A DNA stretch of 42,487 nt from Planctomycetia bacterium (GTDB taxonomy: Bacteria > Planctomycetota > Phycisphaerae > Phycisphaerales > SM1A02): assembly GCA_005787685.1 (NCBI GenBank), contig SYAC01000047.1, positions 1-42,487 on the forward strand, in the 5' to 3' direction. The notes beneath the pieces are model-generated. The model was not told where the DNA came from and made no database searches. It worked only from the letters and a program-made list of their open reading frames with translations. Numbering within the stretch: the stretch's first letter is position 1; every line of letters starts with the position of its first letter. Positions 11,129 to 19,706 of the stretch are shown one piece after another. A program made the position numbers and the translations under genes.

Positions 11129-12634
11129 TTAATCCTTCAATGCGCGCGCTAGAGTTGGCGGAGTGTGATTCACATCTTGCTGCACATGCTTCATGGCTTC
11201 GCCCACCAAGTAGAAGGACCCGGTCACCACGATTAAATCCTCACGACTCACGGCGCGCGTGGCAATTTCCAGCGCCTCGGGCAGGTTTTTAGCCACTTGG
11301 CTCATCTTTCCGCTGCGCTCGGCGAACATTTTTTGCAAATCTTCCGGTGACGCGGCGCGCGGCGTAGTGGTGGCGCGCGTGAAAATAACTTTATCCGCGC
11401 CCAAGTTCACCTTATCCAGCATGGACGGCACGTCCTTGTCCGAGCAGCAACCAAAGATGCACACCATGCTGTCATAGGGAACATGCGCGCCAACGCACTT
11501 CATTAAACTTTGCACGCTCGCCGGATTGTGGGCTCCGTCCACCAAAATACGTGGACGCTCACTGATCACTTCCATGCGGCCAGGAACTTTGACATTACCA
11601 AGTCCACGCGTCACTTTATTTTCGGGACAATCAAATCCCCGGCTCTTTAAAATATCAACGGCGGATAGCGCCAGTCCACAGTTGGAACTTTGATGCTCTC
11701 CAGGAAGCGGCACGGGTAAATGCTCTAGGCGGCTGGTCTTGGTGTACAGGCAAACACGCGCATGTGGACCAAGATCGGGGTCCGAACAGAAACGGCTTGA
11801 GAACTCAATATCTTTGTTTACCACGCGCAAGTCCGCGCCTACTTTGGTGGCTACATCGCGGAAGGCTTTCTCCACATCTGGTGGCGGATCAAACACCAGC
11901 GCAGTCACGCCCTTCTTAAAAATACCCGCTTTTTCTCGGGCAATTTGCGGCAATGTGTTTCCGAGCAATTTGCAGTGATCGAAATCGATCGTGGTCACCA
12001 CGCACACCTCGGGCGTGATCACATTGGTGCTGTCAAGGCGGCCGCCAAGACCCACCTCTATCACCGCAATGTCCACAGCTTCATTGGCGAAATGTTTCAG
12101 ACCAATCGCCGTCATCACCTCAAAGAATGTTGGTTGCTCCGCCAACTTCAGCGAAACCTTGGCGACCTTACGGATTAAATCCGTGAAATCATTTTTCGTG
12201 ATGGGCTTGCCGTTCACCACAACACGCTCGCGCACATCCACCAAATGCGGGCTGACAAATTCGCCAACGGTGTAGCCGCACTCGCGCATCATGCTTGCGA
12301 TCATGGCCACGGTGCTTCCCTTGCCAACCGTTCCCGCCACATGTACGGTCTTCACCTCATCTTGCGGATTACCAATCAGTGAAAGCAATTTACGCATACG
12401 ATCCAGTTTGAATGCGTTGTCGGAGTATTGCACGTTGCGAATTTTTTCGTGGTCAGTTCGATCATGCAGCCATCGCAAGCACAACGGATAGGTGGACAAG
12501 TCCGCGAGCTTGGCTTTGACTTGCGGCTTGGCTTCCGGCTTGGCCTCAATGGCGGCTTTCATTGTTGGCTTTGACAATTTCGCGGCCGTTTTCAGAACGG
12601 GTTTAGTGGACTTGTTGGGGGTCGTTGATGGCAT
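11129..12634 (-). CDS. folC: Folylpolyglutamate / dihydrofolate synthase with Lys-rich N-terminal tail
   Basis: A Mur-ligase-family enzyme that joins glutamate to dihydropteroate or folates using ATP, in the cytoplasm. From ATG 12634 it has 501 residues. Visible blocks are the P-loop TVHVAGTVGKGSTVAMIAS (GTVGKGS at 101-107; the family usually has GTNGKGS, so Asn is replaced by Val), FVSPHLVDVRERV, VIEVGLGGRLDSTNV, the IAREKAGIFKKG block and ILVDGAHNPASV. Before the enzyme domain lies a 50-residue tail with about ten Lys spaced every three to six residues plus Pro and Ala, and only two acidic residues before residue 45. An upstream TTG at 12703 would add 23 unlikely residues and was not chosen. 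There is no ribosome-binding site. pabB, acting earlier in folate synthesis, is elsewhere in the window. Confidence 0.92.
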   Translation of the reverse strand: MPSTTPNKSTKPVLKTAAKLSKPTMKAAIEAKPEAKPQVKAKLADLSTYPLCLRWLHDRTDHEKIRNVQYSDNAFKLDRMRKLLSLIGNPQDEVKTVHVAGTVGKGSTVAMIASMMRECGYTVGEFVSPHLVDVRERVVVNGKPITKNDFTDLIRKVAKVSLKLAEQPTFFEVMTAIGLKHFANEAVDIAVIEVGLGGRLDSTNVITPEVCVVTTIDFDHCKLLGNTLPQIAREKAGIFKKGVTALVFDPPPDVEKAFRDVATKVGADLRVVNKDIEFSSRFCSDPDLGPHARVCLYTKTSRLEHLPVPLPGEHQSSNCGLALSAVDILKSRGFDCPENKVTRGLGNVKVPGRMEVISERPRILVDGAHNPASVQSLMKCVGAHVPYDSMVCIFGCCSDKDVPSMLDKVNLGADKVIFTRATTTPRAASPEDLQKMFAERSGKMSQVAKNLPEALEIATRAVSREDLIVVTGSFYLVGEAMKHVQQDVNHTPPTLARALKD

Positions 12635-12740
12635 AAGTTCGATCGTATGAAATTTCAAGTCGCAATTCAAATCGAAGTTCTTAAACCACTTTTTTATATA
12701 CACTTATGTCAATTATGCCACAGTCTATTTTTGCGCCTAT

Positions 12741-12753
12741 GTGACATTGTCAC
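12741..12753. promoter_or_regulatory. 13-base palindrome upstream of folC (possible operator)
   Basis: GTGACA-T-TGTCAC is a perfect inverted repeat in the 156-base gap between hrpB and folC. It lies about 107 bases upstream of the folC start and 12 bases from the nearest AT-rich stretch, which contains TTGACA and TATATAAAA read on the minus strand. A dimeric regulator of the GntR or CRP/FNR class could bind such a sequence, but one occurrence proves nothing. Confidence 0.3.
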
Positions 12754-12790
12754 CTGCGCCACCAAGAGGGGGCGCTGCATAAACCAAGTG

Positions 12791-15271
12791 CTAGCGCCAT
12801 TCGTGTTTGGGATAGCGCCGGCGCAATTCATTACGCAACTGCGGATAGAGCGTCTTCCAAAATCCAGCAAGATCGCTGGTCACTTGAAGCGGGCGCATGT
12901 TCGGACCAAGAATTTCCAACACAATGGGCGCGCGCGCGCCACACACGGCGGGAGTTGTTTCAAGTCCATACAGCCACTGAATTTTTGCGGCTCCACGCGG
13001 TGGTGCGCCAACTTCATAGCGCAACGGCATACTGCGACCACTGGGTAAAACCATAGCGCTTGGCGCCATGCGCTCTACGAAGCGTTGGTCATCATAGGAA
13101 AGCGCGTCCTTCACGGGACCAAGACACGCGCGCGTTTGAAGTTCGCTGGCGCGCACAGCCCCGCTGACAATTTCCAACTGAATGCATTGTGCGTCGCCTT
13201 GGTCATAGGTCAACAAATTTCTTTCTGGAAAAAATTTCGCCACGCAGCGCACGCGCTCGATCCACTGCAAAACTTCGTCGTTCCACAACGGCAATGGCAG
13301 GACCCCCTCTTGAATTTTCCCAACAAGAATGGTGGCTGCTTGGGCCAAATCTTTGGGCGGGCGACTGGTGCAATCCAACACAATGTCATCAAAGGTGTTC
13401 TGCTGCGCCTCTTCAACGGCGTTCAGTGCGTCGTTCCAACGCGTGATAAAGCAGGTAGAAAATCGCTTGGAATGGGATTTTTCCAACCATGCCTGCTCCA
13501 GCGGGGTCACCATGGAAAGGAGTTGCGCCGTAGGGTCGCCGGGGTTCTCGCGCGCCTCAAGGGCGATCATGAACCCCGCGTGCGCGACCACCGAGTCACG
13601 ATCCACTAGCGCCTTGCGCCGTCCCGACGCCAGCACATGTGGTCGATGCGTGTCGGGTTTCCACACAATGTGATCCGCGTAGCCGGCCACAATGGACATG
13701 GTGATATTTTCCAGTGAGTCATCCAAGTCAGGCGCATCAGGTAATCGCAACGCCAGACGCGTGGCGTGCTCAAGCCGCTCGGCGGCCCGCGCCACTTCGC
13801 GGATCGCCTCGTCGGATACCTCAATGGTGCGCGGCAATGTGCGTGCTTGCCACGCCAGCAGAATTCGCTCGCGCGCCAACACATCGCTGGGCGCCTCGCC
13901 CGCGCGCAACATGTTCAAGAGCGCGTTGGGATTGGGACAACGAACAATGTCGCGCTCGGAAATCAGCGCGGCCCATTTCGCCGCGCGCCGCAAACATCCG
14001 CGTTGGGCCGCCTCTGTCAACATGCGCGCCACGCGGGGCGGAGCGGGAATGCGGCTCATTTTTTTCCCGCAGTCGGTCAATGCGCCCGTGGAATCAATGG
14101 CCTCAAGCGCCTCAAGGTTCTCCACTGCGCGTTTGAGGGCATCCACAGAAGGCTGTTCAATCCAGCTAAAATTTCCGTGTTTTCCCGCCAAAGCAGCCGC
14201 CAGCATGACGGCCTCTGAAAGTTCGCTGCGTTGAATTTCTGGAAGATCAAACGCCTCGCGCTTGGCGTGATCCACCTCGCTCCATAAGCGAACACAGCAA
14301 CCTGATTGCGTTCGACCCGCGCGGCCCGCGCGCTGATCGGCGGCCGCTCGACTGATGCGTTCTGGTCGCAGCGTGTCAATGCCACGCTTGGCGTCATAGC
14401 GATGAACGCGCGCGTACCCCGCGTCCACCACGGCGCAAATTCCTGGAACAGTGATTGAAGTCTGCGCGACATTGGTGCACACCACAATGCGCCTGCGGTG
14501 ACATGGATCAAGCGCGGCGTCTTGCTCTTGCGCTGGCATGGATCCATGCAAACGGCGCACATCAATATCGCCCGCGTTCACCAATCCTTGCAAAGCCCCG
14601 ACGGTGGCCTCTATCTCCGCCACACCCGGCATGAACACCAACACATCGCCATTCATGCGCCGCGCCAACTCCACCGCTTCTTGCGCGGCGACGAACGGCA
14701 CATCCTTCCACGCGGGCTCGCGGCGATACTGAATATCGATTGAAAAATTGCGTCCGCTGGCATGCACATGTTGCGCCTGCAGTGTGGTGGCAAGCGCCTG
14801 CGCGTCCAGCGTTGCGCTCATGACAACAAAGACCAAATCGCCGCGCTTTTGCTGCAATTGGGCCACGGCGGAAATAGCCATGTCGGCTTGCAATGATCGC
14901 TCGTGAAATTCATCCACAATCACCGCGCCCACTCCGCGCAATTGCCCATCCGCAAGCAGCATGCGCAGAAAAACACCCTCGGTGACAAATCCAATGCGCG
15001 TGTTGGCGCTCCAAGCAGATTCAAAACGCGTACGAAAGCCCACCACATCCCCAAGTGTGGTTTCCATTTCACTGGCCACGCGCCGAGCCACCAAGCGCGC
15101 AGCAAGCCGCCGCGGCTCCAAAACCAGAATGGTTCCATGAATGCCGTGGGCCGCTAAAATTTGTGGAAGCTGCGTTGTCTTTCCAGATCCAGTCTCGGCC
15201 GTCACAATTAAACGGCCGGCGTGTTCAAGCGCTTTCACCAATTCATCGCGCATCAACTGAATGGGGAGCAT
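12791..15271 (-). CDS. hrpB: ATP-dependent helicase HrpB
   Basis: A DEAH/RHA-type superfamily 2 helicase of 826 residues, close to the usual length for HrpB. Walker A is AETGSGKTT (residues 25-33), motif II is DEFH (120-123, the HrpB variant of DEAH), motif III is SAT (about 152-154). The second RecA domain has VVCTNVAQTSITVPGI and RAAADQRAGRAGRTQSG. The C-terminus (RPLQVTSDLAGFWKT ... RYPKHEWR) is the HrpB-specific tail, which separates it from HrpA. Its cellular role is poorly defined in the family (an RNA helicase). The gene starts 5 bases after the stop of the upstream membrane-protein gene, without a ribosome-binding site, which suggests coupled translation. Confidence 0.95.
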   Translation of the reverse strand: MLPIQLMRDELVKALEHAGRLIVTAETGSGKTTQLPQILAAHGIHGTILVLEPRRLAARLVARRVASEMETTLGDVVGFRTRFESAWSANTRIGFVTEGVFLRMLLADGQLRGVGAVIVDEFHERSLQADMAISAVAQLQQKRGDLVFVVMSATLDAQALATTLQAQHVHASGRNFSIDIQYRREPAWKDVPFVAAQEAVELARRMNGDVLVFMPGVAEIEATVGALQGLVNAGDIDVRRLHGSMPAQEQDAALDPCHRRRIVVCTNVAQTSITVPGICAVVDAGYARVHRYDAKRGIDTLRPERISRAAADQRAGRAGRTQSGCCVRLWSEVDHAKREAFDLPEIQRSELSEAVMLAAALAGKHGNFSWIEQPSVDALKRAVENLEALEAIDSTGALTDCGKKMSRIPAPPRVARMLTEAAQRGCLRRAAKWAALISERDIVRCPNPNALLNMLRAGEAPSDVLARERILLAWQARTLPRTIEVSDEAIREVARAAERLEHATRLALRLPDAPDLDDSLENITMSIVAGYADHIVWKPDTHRPHVLASGRRKALVDRDSVVAHAGFMIALEARENPGDPTAQLLSMVTPLEQAWLEKSHSKRFSTCFITRWNDALNAVEEAQQNTFDDIVLDCTSRPPKDLAQAATILVGKIQEGVLPLPLWNDEVLQWIERVRCVAKFFPERNLLTYDQGDAQCIQLEIVSGAVRASELQTRACLGPVKDALSYDDQRFVERMAPSAMVLPSGRSMPLRYEVGAPPRGAAKIQWLYGLETTPAVCGARAPIVLEILGPNMRPLQVTSDLAGFWKTLYPQLRNELRRRYPKHEWR

Positions 15272-15276
15272 GCGAA

Positions 15277-15984
15277 TTAGCGATACACAAGGCGCATTCT
15301 CATGTCATCCAAAAATTTGGTGATCTGGCCTTGTTCCCGCGGCGTGCTGCTGCCTTGAATTTCTCCCTGCCAAAAATCCAGAAATCCATTGGCACTGCGG
15401 TCGCTTAAACTACCGCCACCAGTCATGCGATTTTGCCGCTCCTCATTCCGCTGTCCTTGATCGCGCATGGCATCAAGCCGCTCGGCGTCCGTCTTGGTGT
15501 CGTCTTTGCCGGTGGTCACCTTTTCCATTTTGCGTTGCCACTTGATCATCCACTCATCAAGAAACGCGCCGCGCTTGGCTGGCGCAAGTGCCATGTAATC
15601 TTGCGCGCCTTGGACAAGGACATCCTTGGCAATGGTCTTGACATTGTTGCGCAGTTGCTCCCGTGCCGGACCAGCCACGCCCGCCAAAAACGCCGCCATG
15701 GCCGCGCTTTCACTGGGTTTTAGGCTACGAAATCGCTCTGCCAATTCCATCATGAAGCGAATGCGCTCCTCCAAAGGAAGTTTTGAAAAATCTTTCAGCG
15801 TGAGATAGCTCAGCGTGTTGTCAATGGGCGTTCCAAAAATACTTGGTGGCAACCGCAACCGCGTCGCGTTCCAGAACAAACCGACGCATACAAGAATGGC
15901 AACCAATAGTCCTACGGCGATCTTTGCAAGTCGCTTGCGATCATCCAAATACATCCTCACTTGATATGGAAGCGCGATTGTCAT
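15277..15984 (-). CDS. Single-pass membrane protein, unknown function, coupled to a pseudopilin gene
   Basis: A protein of 235 residues with a short basic cytoplasmic segment (YLDDRKRLAK), one membrane helix at about residues 20-38 and an extracytoplasmic helical domain. The latter contains LKDFSKLPLEERIRFMMELAERF and, near the C-terminus, a Gly/Ser-poor charged region (DDTKTDAERLDAMRDQGQRN). No family is recognised. Its ATG overlaps the stop codon of the preceding pseudopilin gene as ATGA (15981-15984), so the two are translated together and may act together in a secretion or surface-fibre system. The other secretion genes are not in the window. Confidence 0.75.
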   Translation of the reverse strand: MTIALPYQVRMYLDDRKRLAKIAVGLLVAILVCVGLFWNATRLRLPPSIFGTPIDNTLSYLTLKDFSKLPLEERIRFMMELAERFRSLKPSESAAMAAFLAGVAGPAREQLRNNVKTIAKDVLVQGAQDYMALAPAKRGAFLDEWMIKWQRKMEKVTTGKDDTKTDAERLDAMRDQGQRNEERQNRMTGGGSLSDRSANGFLDFWQGEIQGSSTPREQGQITKFLDDMRMRLVYR

Positions 15985-16658
15985 TCAACCTTCTCCTCTT
16001 TGGTCTCTTCTTTGGCTTGTTCTTCTTCCACGGCTTCATGCACCGAGCCATCAATATAGAGGGCGTTTCTAGGCGAGCGCGTGCCTGGATGGCGATCGGC
16101 AGAATCCATGAGTATCGGATAGTAATCCGCGCGCGTGCCAATGCCATCGGCGCGATTGTCAATGCCCGAATAAAAGGATCCCATGATCTGGCCCTCTAAA
16201 TCAGTGCGCGCCTTGGCCCGCGCCCATGGCGCCATGTCCTTTTGCTGCGACATTGCCTTGGCTACTTGAAACTGCACCTCGGGCGTGTAGCGCAAAAGTC
16301 CCGGCATGTACATGTAACTTGTTCCCGTGGCCATACTTTCTGAGTCCACATCCGCTGGGCACAACCAAATTTCACTTTTAGGATCTATGTATCCCTTCAA
16401 CAATTGTGGCAAACCATTTTCCGGACCGTTCAACCCGATGGCAGGCAACATATTCGCAATTGGAATTCGATCTCCATGCGCCTGCGAATACGATTGAATG
16501 GGCGTATTCAATTGACGCAAATTGGAAATGCATTGGGCGTTCTTGGCGCTTGCGCGCACCATGGAAATGCTTGGCAGCGCAATACCCGACAGCAGCGCAA
16601 TGATGCCTATGACCACCAATAATTCAAGAAGCGTGAATGCGCGCCGATGGATAGACAT
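15981..16658 (-). CDS. Type II secretion / type IV pilin-like pseudopilin
   Basis: A protein of 225 residues. The N-terminus is a class III signal: MSIHRRA, then FTLLELLVVIGIIALLSG. Prepilin peptidase would cut between Ala7 and Phe8 and leave Glu at mature position 5. Position -1 is Ala where Gly is canonical; this variant appears often in planctomycete pseudopilins. The globular domain includes CISNLRQLNTPIQSYSQAHG, a typical planctomycete layout (SNLRQLG-like), and LYIDGSVHE near the end, similar to the C-terminal display motif of that large family. The tail is a Glu/Lys repeat (EEEQAKEETKEEKVE). Several such genes usually occur per planctomycete genome; their function is rarely known. It is coupled to the downstream membrane protein and separated from ftsY by 58 bases. 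Confidence 0.85.
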   Translation of the reverse strand: MSIHRRAFTLLELLVVIGIIALLSGIALPSISMVRASAKNAQCISNLRQLNTPIQSYSQAHGDRIPIANMLPAIGLNGPENGLPQLLKGYIDPKSEIWLCPADVDSESMATGTSYMYMPGLLRYTPEVQFQVAKAMSQQKDMAPWARAKARTDLEGQIMGSFYSGIDNRADGIGTRADYYPILMDSADRHPGTRSPRNALYIDGSVHEAVEEEQAKEETKEEKVE

Positions 16659-16716
16659 ACCTTTATAGTAGGCGTCTTAGTGGGTCTTTCAAATTACTCG
16701 GGCAATAATTTCTGCG

Positions 16717-17652
16717 TCAATCCTTCAAATCATCCAGTGATTCAAAGAGCGCCTCGACAAATCGATCGGGGTTAAATGGCTCCACATCTTGCGGGGTTTC
16801 GCCGACCCCCACTAGTTTCACGGGCACGCCAAGCTCCTCGCGAATTTGCACCACCGAGCCGCCGCGCGCGGTGCCATCGAGTTTGGAAAGAAAAACGCCG
16901 GTCACGCCCGCCGCCTCGCCAAACGCCTTCGCTTGGGCAATGGCGCTTTGACCAGTGGTAGCGTCAAGCACCAACAATGTTTCATGCGGCGCACCTGAAA
17001 TTTTTTTTGCCAGCACCGCGCGAATTTTCACCAGCTGCCGCATGAGACCTTCTTGATTGTGCAAGCGACCCGCGGTGTCCACCAACAACACATCGGCCTT
17101 GCGCGCCACGGCCGCCTCGGCAGCGTCAAACACCACCGACGCTGGATCCGCGTTGGTGGAGCCGCGCACTACATCAATGTCCAGGCGCTTGGCCCACACC
17201 TCTAGTTGCGCCACGGCGCCAGCGCGAAATGTGTCGCCCGCCGCCAACAACACCGAGCGTCCTTCATCTTTGAGCGCTTTCGCAATTTTCGCCACGCTGG
17301 TTGTCTTGCCGGAACCGTTCACGCCCACCACCAAAATCACGGTTGGTCCCGCGGCGACCCTGGCCAACGACAAATCATCGCCGTCTAAGCGCTGCTTCAA
17401 TCGCTCCTTCAAAATGCCAACCGCGTCACTGCCGCGCTTGGCGGTTCCACCACGAAACGCGCGGCGAACTTCATCCACCACTTCGCGCGCCACGCGCACG
17501 CCCATGTCGCAGCCGACCAGCGTGCTTTCGATTCGATCAATCAGATCCTCATCCAGATCCTTGCCCGCGAGAACGCCGCGAAGTCCGCCAGTGACAGCGG
17601 CGGCGGTCTTTGAAATGCCGCGGCGAAGCGCATCCAGTGCCGAGCGAAACAT
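16717..17652 (-). CDS. ftsY: Signal recognition particle receptor FtsY
   Basis: The SRP receptor GTPase (311 residues), which docks ribosome-nascent chain complexes at the membrane translocon. A short N domain (residues 1-95) precedes the G domain with G1 GVNGSGKTT (110-118), [50 protein letters not shown] and [12 protein letters not shown]. The acidic A domain of E. coli FtsY is absent, as in many bacteria. The start at ATG 17652 is chosen because it overlaps the nusB stop (TGATG), a classical coupling arrangement; an upstream GTG at 17682 would lie inside nusB. The order ribH-nusB-ftsY suggests one transcript. Confidence 0.97.
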   Translation of the reverse strand: MFRSALDALRRGISKTAAAVTGGLRGVLAGKDLDEDLIDRIESTLVGCDMGVRVAREVVDEVRRAFRGGTAKRGSDAVGILKERLKQRLDGDDLSLARVAAGPTVILVVGVNGSGKTTSVAKIAKALKDEGRSVLLAAGDTFRAGAVAQLEVWAKRLDIDVVRGSTNADPASVVFDAAEAAVARKADVLLVDTAGRLHNQEGLMRQLVKIRAVLAKKISGAPHETLLVLDATTGQSAIAQAKAFGEAAGVTGVFLSKLDGTARGGSVVQIREELGVPVKLVGVGETPQDVEPFNPDRFVEALFESLDDLKD

Positions 17653-18089
17653 CAACGCTTGCCTCCGCGGTCCTTCCACCAACGATCAAGTACCGCGTTC
17701 ACGAATGCTGGACTGTGTTCGCCACCAAATTCACGCGCCAAATCTACGGCGGCGTCAATCACGACCACGGGAGGCGCAAGTTCATGCGTGATTTCATACA
17801 CGGCGATACGAATGACATTGCGATCCACCGCGGGTTGCCGGTGAATGGGCCATTCAGGCGAAAGTTGCGCAATCGCCACATCGGAAACCTCACGCTCGCT
17901 CCACGCCGCGCGCGCCAACGCCAAACCTTGCGCCAAACATGATTCACTTTCAGACCCTTGCGCATCGTCGCGAAACGCGCCCACCAAACTTTCACCTTCG
18001 CCGCCATTATTTTCACCGCCAAGATCCATTTCAAACATGGCTTGCAGCGCACAACGGCGCGCGTTGCGTTGGTCCTTGGCAACGCTCAT
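17652..18089 (-). CDS. nusB: Transcription antitermination factor NusB
   Basis: A small all-helical RNA-binding protein (145 residues) that, with NusE/S10, binds boxA and supports antitermination on rRNA operons. Diagnostic blocks are RNARRCALQAMFEMD at the N-terminus, RQPAVDRNVIRIAVYEI in the middle and AREFGGEHSPAFVNAVLDR near the C-terminus. A Gly/Glu/Asn-rich insertion (residues 24-33, GGENNGGEGE) lies after the first helix. Start ATG 18089 overlaps the ribH stop (ATGA), and its own stop overlaps the ftsY start, so the three are translationally chained. Confidence 0.93.
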   Translation of the reverse strand: MSVAKDQRNARRCALQAMFEMDLGGENNGGEGESLVGAFRDDAQGSESESCLAQGLALARAAWSEREVSDVAIAQLSPEWPIHRQPAVDRNVIRIAVYEITHELAPPVVVIDAAVDLAREFGGEHSPAFVNAVLDRWWKDRGGKR

Positions 18090-18613
18090 GATTTTTTCTC
18101 CGCGGATGAAACTCCCACCGAAGCTCCATGCAAACCTTGGCGCAAGCGGACCAGTTGCGCATGCGTGCGCAGGGCGGCGTTCATGGCGAACGCGCCCGCG
18201 TCGCCTTTGTTGCCACCCGAGCGCGCCCTGGCCTGACTTTCACATTCCACCGTCAACACCGCCAAGGCGACAGGTTTACGGTGCGCCACCGCGAGCTGCG
18301 TGAATTGCCCGAACGCGGCGTCAACAATAAAGCGATCGTGCCGCGTCTCGCCGCGTATCACACAACCCATTACCACCAAGGCGTCAATATCGCTTTGCTC
18401 AAGCATCTGCGCCGCCACTGGCGGTAAATCAAAAACTCCATCCACGGTCGCCTCGAGCAAATCACCAGCAAGGCCACCGGCTTTTTCAAACGCAGTGCGC
18501 GCCCCATCACGCAAGCGCTGATAAATTTCCTTGTGATAGTCGGCGGCAAGAATTCCAATTCGCACACCATTCGCCTGGGCAACGAAAGCTTTCTCATGAT
18601 TGGATGGATGCAT
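18086..18613 (-). CDS. ribH: 6,7-dimethyl-8-ribityllumazine synthase
   Basis: The penultimate enzyme of riboflavin synthesis, condensing 3,4-dihydroxy-2-butanone 4-phosphate with a ribityl-aminopyrimidine. From ATG 18613 it has 175 residues, a normal length. Signature regions are VRIGILAADYHKEI, the substrate loop DGVFDLPPVAAQML and GCVIRGETRHDRFI with the catalytic His, followed by KPVALAVLTVE. The family usually has GIL-T-E in the last part; here VLTVE keeps the Thr and Glu. A TTG start at 18652 is possible but less likely. First gene of the ribH-nusB-ftsY run; no FMN riboswitch can fit in the 55-base divergent gap upstream. Confidence 0.94.
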   Translation of the reverse strand: MHPSNHEKAFVAQANGVRIGILAADYHKEIYQRLRDGARTAFEKAGGLAGDLLEATVDGVFDLPPVAAQMLEQSDIDALVVMGCVIRGETRHDRFIVDAAFGQFTQLAVAHRKPVALAVLTVECESQARARSGGNKGDAGAFAMNAALRTHAQLVRLRQGLHGASVGVSSAEKKS

Positions 18614-18668
18614 AGAGCATGGATGGTAGTGATCTTGAAGCACTCGCCGCAATCAGCCATTTCGTAGC

Positions 18669-19643
18669 ATGGTTGATATGCGCCTTTCGCTTGTCAAAAT
18701 TTTCGCCGCCATGCAACTGATGCGAATTCCTCTTGCGGCCGGCGCCGCGGTGAACCTGATGTTCGCCACATTGCTGGCGCGCTTTGATAGCGCCACGGCC
18801 GAACTGCCCATTTCCACCTTGCCGCTGTGGATGACGCTGTTGGCGGCGGCGGTCATTGGCTCTGGCATGTTTGGTTTCGCCGCGGGCATGAATGACTTGC
18901 TTGACGCGCGCCGCGATCAAACCTTCCAGCGCAACCGTCCATTATCCACTGGTCGCCTGACGACCGCGCAAGCCACGCTTCTTACTTTCACCGCGCTCTT
19001 AGCCAGCATGATTGGTGCGTCGATATTTGGTGAAACCAGCGTGGCCGTCGCCATGTTCACCGCGTTTGGAATTGCCATGTGGAACACCATGGGCCGCTTT
19101 GTGCCGGCGGTTGGATTGCTCATGTTGGGTCTGGCGCAAGCGGGAAGTTATTTCATTCCGTGGATGGCACAACCATTCACGCTGCCAGCCTCGCTCATTT
19201 TGGTGCAGACCATTGCCACTGGATCGCTGCTACACAAAGTTCAAGAAAAGCGCCCGCGGCTTGATCGCTCCGCAACAATTCTTCTTGCCATTCTCAGCGT
19301 GATCGTGGTCACGGGTTTGATTTGGCTTTCCATTCGCCGCAACGCGCAACCATGGCCAAGCGGCGAAACATGGCTGGCGCTTGCGCCCTTGGCCGCCATG
19401 GCTTTTTTTGTTTGGCAGTCCAGCAGCGCGCTGGCGGCAAGCTCCGCCCATGAATCCGCGGACGCCTTGCGCCGCGCCGCCGCCATGTTTCCGTCCCTGG
19501 CCGCTTCGGCGTGGATGCTGTCTATCTCCCAACCGCAATGGGCGCTGGTTTTTGCGGTATTTTCCCTGGGTTTATGGGCGCTTTCATGGCTGGCGCGGGA
19601 GGTGCACGACATGATTGGTCAGGCCAGTGATTGGCGTGGATGA
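18669..19643 (+). CDS. UbiA-family prenyltransferase-like membrane protein
   Basis: A polytopic membrane protein of 324 residues with eight or nine hydrophobic helices. The first Asp-rich motif of the family is intact: NDLLDARRD (residues 75-83), followed by RNRPLSTGRLT as in true members. The second Asp-rich motif expected in the cytoplasmic loop at about residues 185-200 is not seen: the aligned stretch reads HKVQEKRPRLDRS. Substrate and product cannot be assigned (quinone, heme or lipid precursors are all possible). ATG 18669 has no ribosome-binding site; the gene is divergent from ribH with a 55-base gap. The lptD-like gene follows 63 bases downstream on the same strand. Confidence 0.78.
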   Translation: MVDMRLSLVKIFAAMQLMRIPLAAGAAVNLMFATLLARFDSATAELPISTLPLWMTLLAAAVIGSGMFGFAAGMNDLLDARRDQTFQRNRPLSTGRLTTAQATLLTFTALLASMIGASIFGETSVAVAMFTAFGIAMWNTMGRFVPAVGLLMLGLAQAGSYFIPWMAQPFTLPASLILVQTIATGSLLHKVQEKRPRLDRSATILLAILSVIVVTGLIWLSIRRNAQPWPSGETWLALAPLAAMAFFVWQSSSALAASSAHESADALRRAAAMFPSLAASAWMLSISQPQWALVFAVFSLGLWALSWLAREVHDMIGQASDWRG

Positions 19644-19706
19644 AGTAGCCGCCTTCGTGTTCTGAGCCATCGTGATATTCATTTGAGAGGTAGCATTCTT
19701 GCATTC

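Noticed and set aside
18614-18668. FMN riboswitch before ribH
   Set aside because: The gap is 55 bases and contains no RFN element; a riboswitch of that class needs well over 100 bases.
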